A stretch of 57,315 nucleotides of DNA, from contig JAGBAA010000063.1 of the NCBI GenBank assembly GCA_017939795.1, forward strand, positions 1 to 57,315. Direction: 5' to 3'. The notes beneath the pieces are model-generated. The model did no database searches. It was not told the DNA's origin and saw only the letters and a list, made by a program, of their open reading frames with translations. Source of the DNA: Thermoguttaceae bacterium (lineage in GTDB: Bacteria > Planctomycetota > Planctomycetia > Pirellulales > Thermoguttaceae). Positions 42,721 to 51,107 of the stretch are shown one piece after another. The translations under genes and the position numbers were made by a program. Each line of letters begins with the position of its first letter. Position 1 is the stretch's first letter.

Positions 42721-44280
42721 TCATGCGACCTTTTCGTTGAACTGAACGATGTCGCCTTTCCGGTTGCGGCACACGAACTCCATGAAGTCCGGCGTCACGT
42801 TCTTCTTCGCAAAGATCCGGATCCGCATTCCGCCCATCCGTTCCAGTTCCGCCAGCTTCGCCTGCTTTTCATGCCCAAGCACTTCCGCGACTTCCGGATG
42901 TACTGCGATCTCAACCTGGAAAATGTCCGCACGCTGACTCGCGATCTGAAGAAGCCGGATCGCATCCAGAACCATGCTTTCCACCGACTTCAAAACACCG
43001 GTACCGTGGCAGTACGGGCACTCCTGGAAAATGCTGCGTTTGACGCTCGGACGAATACGCTGGCGCGTCATCTCGATCAATCCAAACGGACTCGTGCGCA
43101 ATATCTTCGTTCGTGCACGGTCACGCTTCATCGCGTCACGCAAAGCGTGTTCCACACCGCGGCGGTGCTTTTCCCGACGCATATCGATGAAGTCATTCAC
43201 GATCACGCCGCCGAGGTCACGCAGACGCAGCTGTCTCGCGATCTCTCTCGCCGCCTGCAAGTTCATCTGGTAGGCCGTCTCTTCCGCAGAATCATCGGTT
43301 CGGAAATTCCCGCTGTTCACGTCGATCGCCACGAGAGCTTCTGCCTGATCGATCACGATCGACCCGCCGAGCGGAAGCGGCACGACGCGCTGATTGATCT
43401 TCTTGATCTCGTCATCCAGACGGAAACGGTGGAAGAGCGGCTCGGTCCCTTTGTAGAGTTTGAGGCACTTCACGTAGTTCGGCATCACCTGCTCCAGGAA
43501 ATCACGCACACGCTGGTACGCTTCCGGCTCGTCAATGATGATGGACGTGATGTCTTCCGAACAAATATCGCGAATCGTGCGGATCAGAATGTTGCTCTCC
43601 TCGTAAATCGCGACCGGACCGGGGAACGTGCAGATGCGGTTCACGATCGAGTTCCAGAGCATCAAAAGATAGGACAGATCGCGCGTCAGGTCCTTCTTCG
43701 TCCGGTCCACGCCTGCCGTACGGACAATGAATCCCAGTCCCTTCGGCAGCTGGATCCCCTGCATGATCTGGCGGAGACGCTTGCGCGCAGCCTCATCTTC
43801 GATCTTACGCGAGATCCCCACACGCCCCAATGCCGGCATCAGAACCAGATAGCGTCCCGGAATGCTGATGTACGTCGAAAGAGTCGGTCCCTTCATCCCG
43901 ATGCCGTCCTTGATGACCTGCACGAGGACTTCGTCCCCCTTCTTCAGAATGTCCTGGATCGGCGGTTTGACCTTCGGACGCGCACCGGCATTCAGACTCC
44001 TGGAACTCTCATAGCAGTCCTCCGGACGGATACCGCCCTGCCGGAAATATTGCGGCTCGATGTCGCTGATGTGCAGGAACCCGTTTTTCCCCACACCAAA
44101 ATCCACAAACGCCGCCTGAATACTCGGCTCAAGATTGACGACCACCCCTTTGTAGATGTTCCCGACGTAGCTGTCGAGACTCGTGCGGTCCACATAAAGT
44201 TCTTCCAGAACTCCGTCTTCAACGATCGCGATCCGGCACTCTTCCGGCTGCGAAACATTAATGAGCATCTCCTGTCTCAT
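42721..44280 (-). CDS. rng: ribonuclease E/G family endoribonuclease
   Basis: 519 residues, the RNase G size without the long RNase E scaffold tail. S1 domain near the N-terminus (GNIYKGVVVNLEPSIQAAFVDFG), catalytic region with SIVIDQAEALVAIDVNSG and NDFIDM (the two metal-binding Asp), and the zinc-link CPYCHGTG. It processes rRNA and starts mRNA decay. AGGA lies about ten bases before the ATG. Upstream on the same strand is the TIGR03936-type gene, a recurrent neighbour of rng in other bacteria. The 290 bases between the two hold nothing I can recognise. Confidence 0.93.
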   Translation of the reverse strand: MRQEMLINVSQPEECRIAIVEDGVLEELYVDRTSLDSYVGNIYKGVVVNLEPSIQAAFVDFGVGKNGFLHISDIEPQYFRQGGIRPEDCYESSRSLNAGARPKVKPPIQDILKKGDEVLVQVIKDGIGMKGPTLSTYISIPGRYLVLMPALGRVGISRKIEDEAARKRLRQIMQGIQLPKGLGFIVRTAGVDRTKKDLTRDLSYLLMLWNSIVNRICTFPGPVAIYEESNILIRTIRDICSEDITSIIIDEPEAYQRVRDFLEQVMPNYVKCLKLYKGTEPLFHRFRLDDEIKKINQRVVPLPLGGSIVIDQAEALVAIDVNSGNFRTDDSAEETAYQMNLQAAREIARQLRLRDLGGVIVNDFIDMRREKHRRGVEHALRDAMKRDRARTKILRTSPFGLIEMTRQRIRPSVKRSIFQECPYCHGTGVLKSVESMVLDAIRLLQIASQRADIFQVEIAVHPEVAEVLGHEKQAKLAELERMGGMRIRIFAKKNVTPDFMEFVCRNRKGDIVQFNEKVA

Positions 44281-44569
44281 ATTTTATGTATCCTGTCTAT
44301 TTTACCTGAAATGGACATAAAATCCCTCTCAGGCGGATGAGTAAATCCGGCAAACCGCCCACATACGCTCCATTTCTGTCGAGAAAATGGCGTTCCTTCC
44401 GAAGATCCTGATTTGAGGCGCAAACACCCTCAAAGGGCGGATCTCATGAAAAGACAGCGTCCCGGATACCAAACCATTTCATCAAAAACTCGAAATGGGC
44501 CGACGTCAAACATTCCATGCCAAACGTCCAACGGCAGGCATCCAGGCGATGCGAAAGGGATGCGGAAAA

Positions 44570-45196
44570 TCATCCAATGTGTACGTTTTTTCTTACCAAC
44601 ACACTTCCGTGCGTTTCCAGGTCTCCCACCTCCAAAAGCGCCAAAATGTCCCTCGGCCCGCAGGCGTTGTTCATGGAGCGCAGCTGGAACTGGAGTGTTC
44701 CATCCTCCGAAAGCGAAAGAGAAATCAGTCCCGACTTGATGTCGACCACCTTGTCGTGTCCGATCCGCTCAAACGGAATGGAACTTTGTGCGTTTACCCA
44801 TTCAATCCGCCGAATCGTATTTTCACGGCGTTCAGCAGGGATGGAAATGGCGTAGGTAAAAGCCTGCACCACTGCCTTTTTGACTCCCGTCGGAATGAGT
44901 TCCGCCGAGAGAAAATCCAATGCAGGAATGGTATGTTTACGGAGAAGCGCCAAAACCTGATCCGGGTCGGCATCCTCCTGAGCTTCAGGAAGCTCGATCT
45001 CCAAAAGTTCGTTTTCCCCCACGACATTCAGCGGAAGCGCGACCGGAAAACTCACCTTCGGTTTGGGATGAAATCCCTGACTGTATGCGGGCCGAATTTC
45101 CGCACGGCGCAGGATACGATGGAAAGCCTCCATCAAATCCCGATGGCCAATGAACCGCAAGTCACCGTTTTTGGAAAAACGAATTCGAATACGCAT
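44570..45196 (-). CDS. TIGR03936/DUF2344 radical-SAM-associated protein
   Basis: 208 residues. The N-terminal MRIRIRFSKNGDLRFIGHRDLMEAFHRILRRA and AYSQGFHPKPKVSFPVALPLNVVGENE are the family hallmarks. The domain is usually fused to or encoded beside a radical-SAM protein; no radical-SAM partner is in the window. Function unknown, probably RNA-related given its regular linkage to rng. The ribosome site is poor. Confidence 0.85.
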   Translation of the reverse strand: MRIRIRFSKNGDLRFIGHRDLMEAFHRILRRAEIRPAYSQGFHPKPKVSFPVALPLNVVGENELLEIELPEAQEDADPDQVLALLRKHTIPALDFLSAELIPTGVKKAVVQAFTYAISIPAERRENTIRRIEWVNAQSSIPFERIGHDKVVDIKSGLISLSLSEDGTLQFQLRSMNNACGPRDILALLEVGDLETHGSVLVRKNVHIG

Positions 45197-45337
45197 ACTG
45201 ATTATGGATCAAAAAGGAAAAAAATACGTGAAACGTGTCTGCATGGCACCCAATGGATCTTGTGAAAAAAGCATGGGAGCGAAACGTCCGAAATCGGCCT
45301 GAAACTGATCCGACTCCGTCCCAAACGGCGAAAAATG

Positions 45338-47116
45338 CTAAAAAGCATCGCCGTCAAGATCCGGGAAGAGACGCTGATGCTCGACCCAAAGGTAGTTCCG
45401 GATCTCGGCAGCATTCTCCATCTTCATGACACGTGCAGCGATCTTTCGGCACTGCGACGTCAGGACATGACGGCAGACACGCTTGACTTCCGGAATGGCT
45501 CCTGGTGCAAGACTCATCGAACGGAGTCCCAGACCGATGAGCAGCGTCGTGTAAATGGGACTTCCCGAAAGCTGACCGCAGAGGCAAACGGGCTTTTGGA
45601 ACCGGTTCGCAGTCTGGACGGTCATCTCGATCAGCTTCAGGATGGCTGGGTCGCACGAATTATAGAGGTAGAAAACATCCATATTCGTGCGGTCCACCGC
45701 CAGTGTATACTGCGTCAGGTCGTTTGTGCCGATGCTGAAAAAATCGACTTCCTGTGCAAATCGGTCAAGCATCAGTACCGTACTCGGAACTTCCACCATG
45801 ATCCCCATCGGCACGTTGGGATTGAACGGGATATTCCCATCCATCAGATCTTCCTTCACGTCTTCCGCGATCATGCGCGCCTGACGCCATTCCGCCAGCG
45901 TCGCTACGAGCGGAAACAGGATCCGCACCGGGCCATAGTAAGCGGCACGGAAAATCGCGCGCAGCTGTTTGCGGAACAGATCCGCCCGTTTCAGCGAAAG
46001 GCGAATGCTCCGCAATCCGAGGCACGGATTCTTTTCCGATTCGATGAAATAATCGCGGTCCTGCACATCCGGGGAAATTTTGGAGCGCTCCAGCAGTTTA
46101 TCTGCCCCAAGATCCACCGTACGTATCGTGACCGGTTTACCGTCCATCGTTTCGATGACCTTTCGATAGGCTTCGAAATGATCGTCCTCGTTGGGATGCT
46201 GACCGCTGAGGTAAAGGAACTCGGTTCGATAAAGTCCCACCCCGGACGCATTATTCTGCCGGCAGACCTGCGCTTCGTATGGGAATTCGATATTTCCCTG
46301 AAGTTCGATCTCGACACCGTCCAGCGTCACTGCGGGGAGTTCCCTCTGGAGATCCAGGCAGAGATTCAGTGATTCGCGCTGCTGGATCAGTTCCCGATAG
46401 GATTCTTTCGTCTCTTCATCCGGATCGATGATGAGAATCCCGTTATCTCCGTCAACGATGACCAGGTCACCGACGTGGACATATTTCAGGATCGGTCCGA
46501 CACCGACGATCGCCGGGATATGCAACCCTTCGGCAACGATGGCCGTGTGGCTGGAAGGACCGCCGATCTCCGTCGCAAAAGCAAGGACGTGTGCCGTATC
46601 CATCGACGCGGTCTCACTCGGCGTGAGATCATACGAAAGGATGACGACGGGTTCGTCAAAACTCTGGATCTGCTGTTTTCCCTTCTGAAGGATCCGCACC
46701 AGCCGTTTTCTCAGATCGAGAATATCGTTGGCGCGTTCCGCCATATAGGGATTCGGGATCCGCTGGAAAGCCTGCGCGTAGGACGTCAGCGTCGCATAAA
46801 CTGCGTATTCAGCCGTAAAAAACTCGTTCTGAATACCGTCTTTCACGGATTTCAGAAGGCCCGGGTCCTGAAGCAGAACGAGATGCCCCTTAAATATTGC
46901 GGCATACCCATCCCCCAGTTTTTGCGCAACATCGTCCCGACAGGCTGCGATCTCCTGTGATGCGGTCTGGAGTGCTTCCTGGAAAAGTTCCAGTTCCTGA
47001 CCGACATTCTCAGGAAGGCAATTGGAAATGCCCATCTGCTGGCCGTCGGTATTGAAAACGGCAGCACGGGCAAAGGCAACACCTGGCGAAACTGCGATTC
47101 CAGTCAGTTTCTTCAT
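45338..47116 (-). CDS. ptsI: PTS enzyme I (PEP-protein phosphotransferase)
   Basis: 592 residues. The phospho-accepting His is H190 in GGPSSHTAIVAEG; the PEP-binding barrel has GVGLYRTEFLYL, IRTVDLGADK, MVEVPS and the C-terminal catalytic Cys region PVCLCGQLSG. It transfers phosphate from PEP to HPr. On the minus strand it follows ptsH after 207 bases without a clear terminator. With ptsN and ptsH, and no EIIB/EIIC gene nearby, the set looks regulatory rather than sugar-transporting. Confidence 0.95.
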   Translation of the reverse strand: MKKLTGIAVSPGVAFARAAVFNTDGQQMGISNCLPENVGQELELFQEALQTASQEIAACRDDVAQKLGDGYAAIFKGHLVLLQDPGLLKSVKDGIQNEFFTAEYAVYATLTSYAQAFQRIPNPYMAERANDILDLRKRLVRILQKGKQQIQSFDEPVVILSYDLTPSETASMDTAHVLAFATEIGGPSSHTAIVAEGLHIPAIVGVGPILKYVHVGDLVIVDGDNGILIIDPDEETKESYRELIQQRESLNLCLDLQRELPAVTLDGVEIELQGNIEFPYEAQVCRQNNASGVGLYRTEFLYLSGQHPNEDDHFEAYRKVIETMDGKPVTIRTVDLGADKLLERSKISPDVQDRDYFIESEKNPCLGLRSIRLSLKRADLFRKQLRAIFRAAYYGPVRILFPLVATLAEWRQARMIAEDVKEDLMDGNIPFNPNVPMGIMVEVPSTVLMLDRFAQEVDFFSIGTNDLTQYTLAVDRTNMDVFYLYNSCDPAILKLIEMTVQTANRFQKPVCLCGQLSGSPIYTTLLIGLGLRSMSLAPGAIPEVKRVCRHVLTSQCRKIAARVMKMENAAEIRNYLWVEHQRLFPDLDGDAF

Positions 47117-47323
47117 TTTTTCATGACCGATTTGAAAGCAAAACAGAAAACACCGCGGCAGAAGGTTTTTCTGCCAGCCTGTTTTCCTTCGGCATTCAAA
47201 TCTTTCGCTATAGTGTTTTTGTCAGAGAGACCCGCAGTTTCCAAGATCTGATGAAAAACAGTCTTTCAGGAAACTGCCTGTGCAGGCCCCTCTTTCTGCA
47301 AGTCCGCTGCGCTTCCGTTCCGT

Positions 47324-47605
47324 TCAATACGGAAATTCGGAACAGATCAGATCCACGACCGCGTTCACGGCTTCTTCGCTGTCCGGTCCTTCCGCCGACA
47401 CGGTGATGACCGTGCCTTTAATGGCGGCAAGCAGCAGCAGTTCCATGACAGAATGCGTTCCGACGACCCGCCCGTTAGCTTCCAGTTCCACTTCCGACTG
47501 GAATTTCGCGGCACACTCATAGATCATCGTAGCCGGACGCATATGCAGTCCGTCTTCATTCGTCAGGATCACTCTTTTGGTAAATTTCTGAGCAGTCTGT
47601 TTCAT
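47324..47605 (-). CDS. ptsH: HPr phosphocarrier protein
   Basis: 93 residues. Active-site His H21 in EDGLHMRPA. The Ser site region reads THSVMELLLLAA (S52), so phosphorylation at the regulatory Ser is possible but no HPr kinase is seen. It starts seven bases after the ptsN stop, so the two are coupled. GAGG lies at moderate distance before the ATG. Confidence 0.93.
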   Translation of the reverse strand: MKQTAQKFTKRVILTNEDGLHMRPATMIYECAAKFQSEVELEANGRVVGTHSVMELLLLAAIKGTVITVSAEGPDSEEAVNAVVDLICSEFPY

Positions 47606-47612
47606 GGCAGCC

Positions 47613-48089
47613 TCAGACGGCGTACTGATTATTGTCAGCTTCGCTCAAAAGCTCGATGATGTCGTCCTGTGATTTGGCCTGCATCATGAACGAGCGGAAC
47701 ATACCTTCGCGCAGCTGCTTGGAAATGTGTTCCAGAGCACTGAGGTGTTCCTGCGGCTGATCCGGAGGAGAAATGAGAAGGAACAGAACATGGACGGGCT
47801 GACCGTCAAGGCTGTCGAAATCGACGCCCGCGGCGCTCACGGCAACCGTACCGACCATTTTTTTCACATTCTGATACTTGGTGTGCGGGACAGCGACATT
47901 ACGGCCGATGCCGGTGCTGCCGAGACTTTCACGATTCAGAACGAACTGAACGACCCCTTCATAGTCCGCTTCTGCGATCTGGCCGGCGTTGAGAAGAGCC
48001 TGAACCATTTCACGGATCGCATCTTCTTTCGTCGTCGCCTTGAGATCGGCGATCAGTGCTTCATTACAAATAAAATCTTTAAATTTCAT
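47613..48089 (-). CDS. ptsN: PTS EIIA component, nitrogen/fructose type
   Basis: 158 residues from the ATG at 48089 (AAGGAG at ideal spacing). Phospho-accepting His is H69 in GIGRNVAVPHTK, and LLISPPDQPQEHLSALEHIS is typical of EIIA-Ntr. It receives phosphate from HPr and in other bacteria controls potassium, nitrogen and stress responses. It follows hpf, as in the rpoN-hpf-ptsN clusters of proteobacteria, although a terminator lies between. Confidence 0.92.
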   Translation of the reverse strand: MKFKDFICNEALIADLKATTKEDAIREMVQALLNAGQIAEADYEGVVQFVLNRESLGSTGIGRNVAVPHTKYQNVKKMVGTVAVSAAGVDFDSLDGQPVHVLFLLISPPDQPQEHLSALEHISKQLREGMFRSFMMQAKSQDDIIELLSEADNNQYAV

Positions 48090-48205
48090 GGAAAACTCCT
48101 TGGAATGGATGAAACGAAAATATCTGTCCCTGAAACAGTCAACGGCGACACGCACCGGAATCGCCGGATATGAAGGGAATAAAAAGACCCGGGCTCCGCT
48201 GCCAG

Positions 48206-48230
48206 AAAAACTCCCACTGTGCCGGGAGCC
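48206..48230 (-). terminator. terminator after hpf
   Basis: Minus strand CTCCC and GGGAG arms around an 8-base loop, followed by TTTTT. It separates hpf from ptsN, so readthrough or a separate ptsN promoter is needed. Confidence 0.65.
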
Positions 48231-48259
48231 GTTCGATACCGCGGAGTTGCGCAGATCTC

Positions 48260-48574
48260 CTATTTTGCTTTTTGTTCAGGACGAGTATCTGTCAGTTTTT
48301 CTTTGAACTTTTTCAGCTGCTGCTCCATCTTCTTCAACGCCTCGTCGAGAGAGGTCAGCAGATCCCCTGCCTGAGCCTGAACGACAAATTCCTTTTTCGG
48401 CTCTGTTTTCAACAGCAGCGTCAGTTCAGGGAAATCTTTGGATTCCAGATCCGCCATCACTTCAACGGACGAGATCCGGTCGTAGAAGCGGTTCAGCTTC
48501 TCGATCTTTGCCTGAATCTTCTCACTGGTCGCGGTACTGAGCGTGCCGCGCCGAACAGAAAACGTAATCTGCAT
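48260..48574 (-). CDS. hpf: ribosome hibernation-promoting factor
   Basis: 104 residues, the short HPF/YfiA form. MQITFSVRRGTLSTATSEKIQAKIEKLNRFYDRISSVEVMADLE matches the beta-alpha-beta fold start, and the C-terminal helix DLLTSLDEALKKMEQQLKKFKEKL is typical. It binds the 30S decoding region in resting cells. Promoter at 48663-48690. Confidence 0.9.
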   Translation of the reverse strand: MQITFSVRRGTLSTATSEKIQAKIEKLNRFYDRISSVEVMADLESKDFPELTLLLKTEPKKEFVVQAQAGDLLTSLDEALKKMEQQLKKFKEKLTDTRPEQKAK

Positions 48575-48662
48575 TTTTTACTCACTTTCCCGCCGAGACA
48601 TTTTCTCTGCGCGCAAGGTCCAGGTCCCATCTGCATTTCCTGCAAAAGGTTCCTCAATACTA

Positions 48663-48690
48663 ATATTACATTTTTTTTCAGGATATTCAA
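48663..48690 (-). promoter_or_regulatory. promoter of hpf
   Basis: Minus strand TTGAAT (48685-48690), 16-base spacer, TAATAT (48663-48668), about 90 bases before the ATG. The rest of 48691-48914 shows nothing I can recognise. Confidence 0.6.
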
Positions 48691-48914
48691 GCTCCCCCTA
48701 TCCGAATATTTGACTTTTTTAGCCAAACTTCCTTAAATTTTTCGGAAAAATTATCACGATGCGACTTTTTTCTCTCTTCGACCCTCTTTCGAGGACCGTC
48801 CGAGATCCGATTCGGGGGGGAAACGATCATTTCTTTATCGGCAGATCGTACCTTTATGCCAAATTCTTTTTACGAACTCTCCCAATTTTATCTTCCGGAG
48901 TCACGTTCCGTACA

Positions 48915-49730
48915 CTATTTTTCTTTTTTCGCCTCCGCATTTTCCGCAGGATCGCCATCCGCAGTCACGGCAGCGTTCCCCGCACCATCCTCATCCTGCG
49001 CAGACGGAGAATATTCCGAAACAGTTTCCGCGGCAGGAGTTTCCCAGACAGCGTTCAGCATTCTGCCGGGGATCGTTTTCGGGAACGCAAGCCCCACCGC
49101 GAGCCAAAGTCCCCAGAGTCCCAAAAGCGTCAGCGTCGCCCATTTCCAGTAATTCGGTGTCTCCGTACTCTCCAAAGCAGCTTCGAAAACCTTTTCTTCC
49201 GGCAGAGATCCGCTTCGTTCCGCGTTTTCGCCCTCGGTATTCCGAGCAGGAAGCAAAGAATCCGGGATCTCCGAGAAATGCGGCATCGGCTCCTGTTTCG
49301 GAAGCGCCGCGGGGATCGGGATCGAGTATTCATCCCCGGTGTCCGCGTATCGGTAGAGTCCGTAAAGACGCTCACGCAGCTCCGGCGAGATCTCCTGAGC
49401 CTCCGAAAGAACGCGGGAAAGGATCCGATGGCACGACGCGGCTTCCCCGAGGATCACTTCCGAATGCAGACAGAATTTTTCATATTCCGGAGTCTTTTCC
49501 GAAGGCATCGCATTGTCCAGATACTCGGCCGACGAGTTCGCATTGCCCAGCGGCGTACCGTCCAGGACCAGCGGAGCCGGAAGCCCTGGGATCCGCATGA
49601 CCTCTTCGATCTGCGTTTTCAGGACCTTGGCGAGTTCACTTTCCTCGACCTTTTCGGCAACACGCTTCGCATCCTCCGCAGAGTAATTTTCATTGATCCA
49701 GTTCAGCAGGGTCCGGAGTGTCAGGCGCAT
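48915..49730 (-). CDS. planctomycete-type single-pass membrane protein
   Basis: 271 residues from the ATG at 49730 (AAAGGA upstream). The N-terminus MRLTLRTLLNWINENYSAEDAKRVAEKVEES is a module I know from many planctomycete proteins of unknown function. It is followed by a helical region, a charged linker, one TM helix (WATLTLLGLWGLWLAVGLAF, about 197-216) and an acidic Ala-rich tail. Possibly a regulatory or anti-sigma-like receptor; no function can be assigned. Confidence 0.7.
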   Translation of the reverse strand: MRLTLRTLLNWINENYSAEDAKRVAEKVEESELAKVLKTQIEEVMRIPGLPAPLVLDGTPLGNANSSAEYLDNAMPSEKTPEYEKFCLHSEVILGEAASCHRILSRVLSEAQEISPELRERLYGLYRYADTGDEYSIPIPAALPKQEPMPHFSEIPDSLLPARNTEGENAERSGSLPEEKVFEAALESTETPNYWKWATLTLLGLWGLWLAVGLAFPKTIPGRMLNAVWETPAAETVSEYSPSAQDEDGAGNAAVTADGDPAENAEAKKEK

Positions 49731-49897
49731 GGGAAATCCTTTCATTTTAAATTCTGCCAAAATCTTAAAGGAGCCGAAATCTCCGCTCCCAATAAAATAA
49801 GTGTCTATTTCTTCCGAAGTTCGTGCAGAAAAAAAGAAAAAAACTTAAAATTTCCAGAAAAATTTCAGGTCTATTCGGCAGCTGCGTACCAGGTCCA

Positions 49898-50100
49898 CCA
49901 CTGAAAACACGGAAAGCTCACAGGATCCCACAGAGAAGGAGCACGAAAAACACGAAAAGAAACCAAATTCACGAAGTGCTCTTGAAATTTCCAATTCATT
50001 TTTCATGTCTTTTCGCACATTCCGTGAATTTCGTGTCAGTCCCCGTCCAGTCCTTTTTTCTTTCCAGTGTGTTCCTGCGGACATCCAGTGTCCTCAGTGG
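49898..50100 (+). repeat. dispersed repeat R1, copy C
   Basis: About 203 bases with 7-base terminal inverted repeats CCACTGA and TCAGTGG and internal CACGAAAAACACGAAAAG against CTTTTCGCACATTCCGTG. Matches 31423-31626 in the same orientation and 12850-13015 in reverse. It fills most of the gap between the membrane protein and ispF. Right of it, TAAAATATCGGATCTGGAAC continues with similarity to about 31808-31850. Confidence 0.8.
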
Positions 50101-50218
50101 TAAAATATCGGATCTGGAACAGTACCCACCTTCCGGAAGGACCGATTCTCAAGATCACTCAAAATCCCTTTCGTTTTCCGGAGTTTTTCAGGATCCGCAG
50201 AAAAACACGGTTTCCCTC

Positions 50219-50247
50219 TTGCGGAGGATCCGGAAATTTGCTATACT
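50219..50247 (+). promoter_or_regulatory. promoter of ispF
   Basis: TTGCGG (50219-50224), 17-base spacer, TATACT (50242-50247), about 50 bases before the ATG. Confidence 0.7.
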
Positions 50248-50298
50248 GCACACAGGATCCGAAATTTTGGACTTTTTCACGATTTTAAAGAGGATAAA

Positions 50299-50940
50299 AT
50301 GAACAATCCATCGCGCATCGGGATCGGACACGATACACACCGGCTGATTCCCGGAGACGGTTTTCTGCTCGGAGGAGTCTTCATTCCGCACGACAAAACG
50401 CTCAAGGGACACAGCGATGCCGACGTTCTTCTTCACGCAGTCATCGACGCCCTGCTCGGTGCCGCGGCTCTCGGCGACATCGGCGATATGTTCCCGGATA
50501 CATCGGAAGAAAATCGGGGACGCTCCTCCGCAGAAATGCTGCGTCTTGCATGGAAGAAAGTCCAATGCGGCGGCTGGAAACTCCAGAATCTCGACTGTAT
50601 CGTCTTCGCGCAGAAGCCGAAACTCGGCGGTTTCAAGCAGGAGATCGCCCGGAATATCGCGAAACTGCTCGACGTGACTCCGCAGCAGGTCAACGTCAAA
50701 GCCAAGACTGGCGAAGGTGTCGGTATCGTGGGCGAAGAGATCGTCATTCAGGCCGAATGTGCCGCGCTCCTGGTCTCGAATCAGTCGGTAGAGGAACGGA
50801 AGGCAAAAGCACTTGCTGCGGCGCGTCCTGCGTCCAACACAGCCTCCGCCCCGGTCATCCCGGCCGTTTCTGCGCCCATCACGACGACCAAAGCCCTTCA
50901 TGCCAGCCGAAAAGACGACCTGAGTATGAAAAATCGATGA
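50299..50940 (+). CDS. ispF: 2-C-methyl-D-erythritol 2,4-cyclodiphosphate synthase
   Basis: 213 residues, of which about 160 form the enzyme. Metal ligands D12, H14 (GIGHDTH) and H46 (GHSDADVLLHA) are in place, as are LGDIGDMFPD and VNVKAKTGEGVG. It forms the cyclodiphosphate intermediate of the MEP isoprenoid pathway, which supplies the prenyl units used by the synthase at 40230. The C-terminal ~50 residues are Ala/Pro/Ser-rich and not part of the fold. AGAGGA lies before the ATG. Single gene with terminator. Confidence 0.95.
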   Translation: MNNPSRIGIGHDTHRLIPGDGFLLGGVFIPHDKTLKGHSDADVLLHAVIDALLGAAALGDIGDMFPDTSEENRGRSSAEMLRLAWKKVQCGGWKLQNLDCIVFAQKPKLGGFKQEIARNIAKLLDVTPQQVNVKAKTGEGVGIVGEEIVIQAECAALLVSNQSVEERKAKALAAARPASNTASAPVIPAVSAPITTTKALHASRKDDLSMKNR

Positions 50941-50969
50941 GGATGCAAAATCAGACTTCCCCATCCCCA

Positions 50970-51006
50970 AAGGACATGATATTTGGACATCATGTCCTTT
51001 TTTTTG
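50970..51006 (+). terminator. terminator of ispF
   Basis: GGACATGAT and ATCATGTCC arms (50972-50980, 50989-50997) followed by eight T. Confidence 0.93.
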
Positions 51007-51028
51007 GACACACAGCCCCACCGTCCTC

Positions 51029-51056
51029 TTGCATAATTTTTAAAATTCGGTATAAT
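51029..51056 (+). promoter_or_regulatory. promoter of cysS
   Basis: TTGCAT (51029-51034), 16-base spacer, TATAAT (51051-51056), 51 bases before the ATG. Confidence 0.75.
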
Positions 51057-51107
51057 GGGACCGTATCTGTTTCGTTTTCCTTTAAATTTGAAAGAAGGAC
51101 TCAAGTC

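Noticed and set aside
42598..44340. 580-codon plus-strand frame opposite rng
   Set aside because: Shadow of the RNase E/G gene; Arg/His-rich with no domain.
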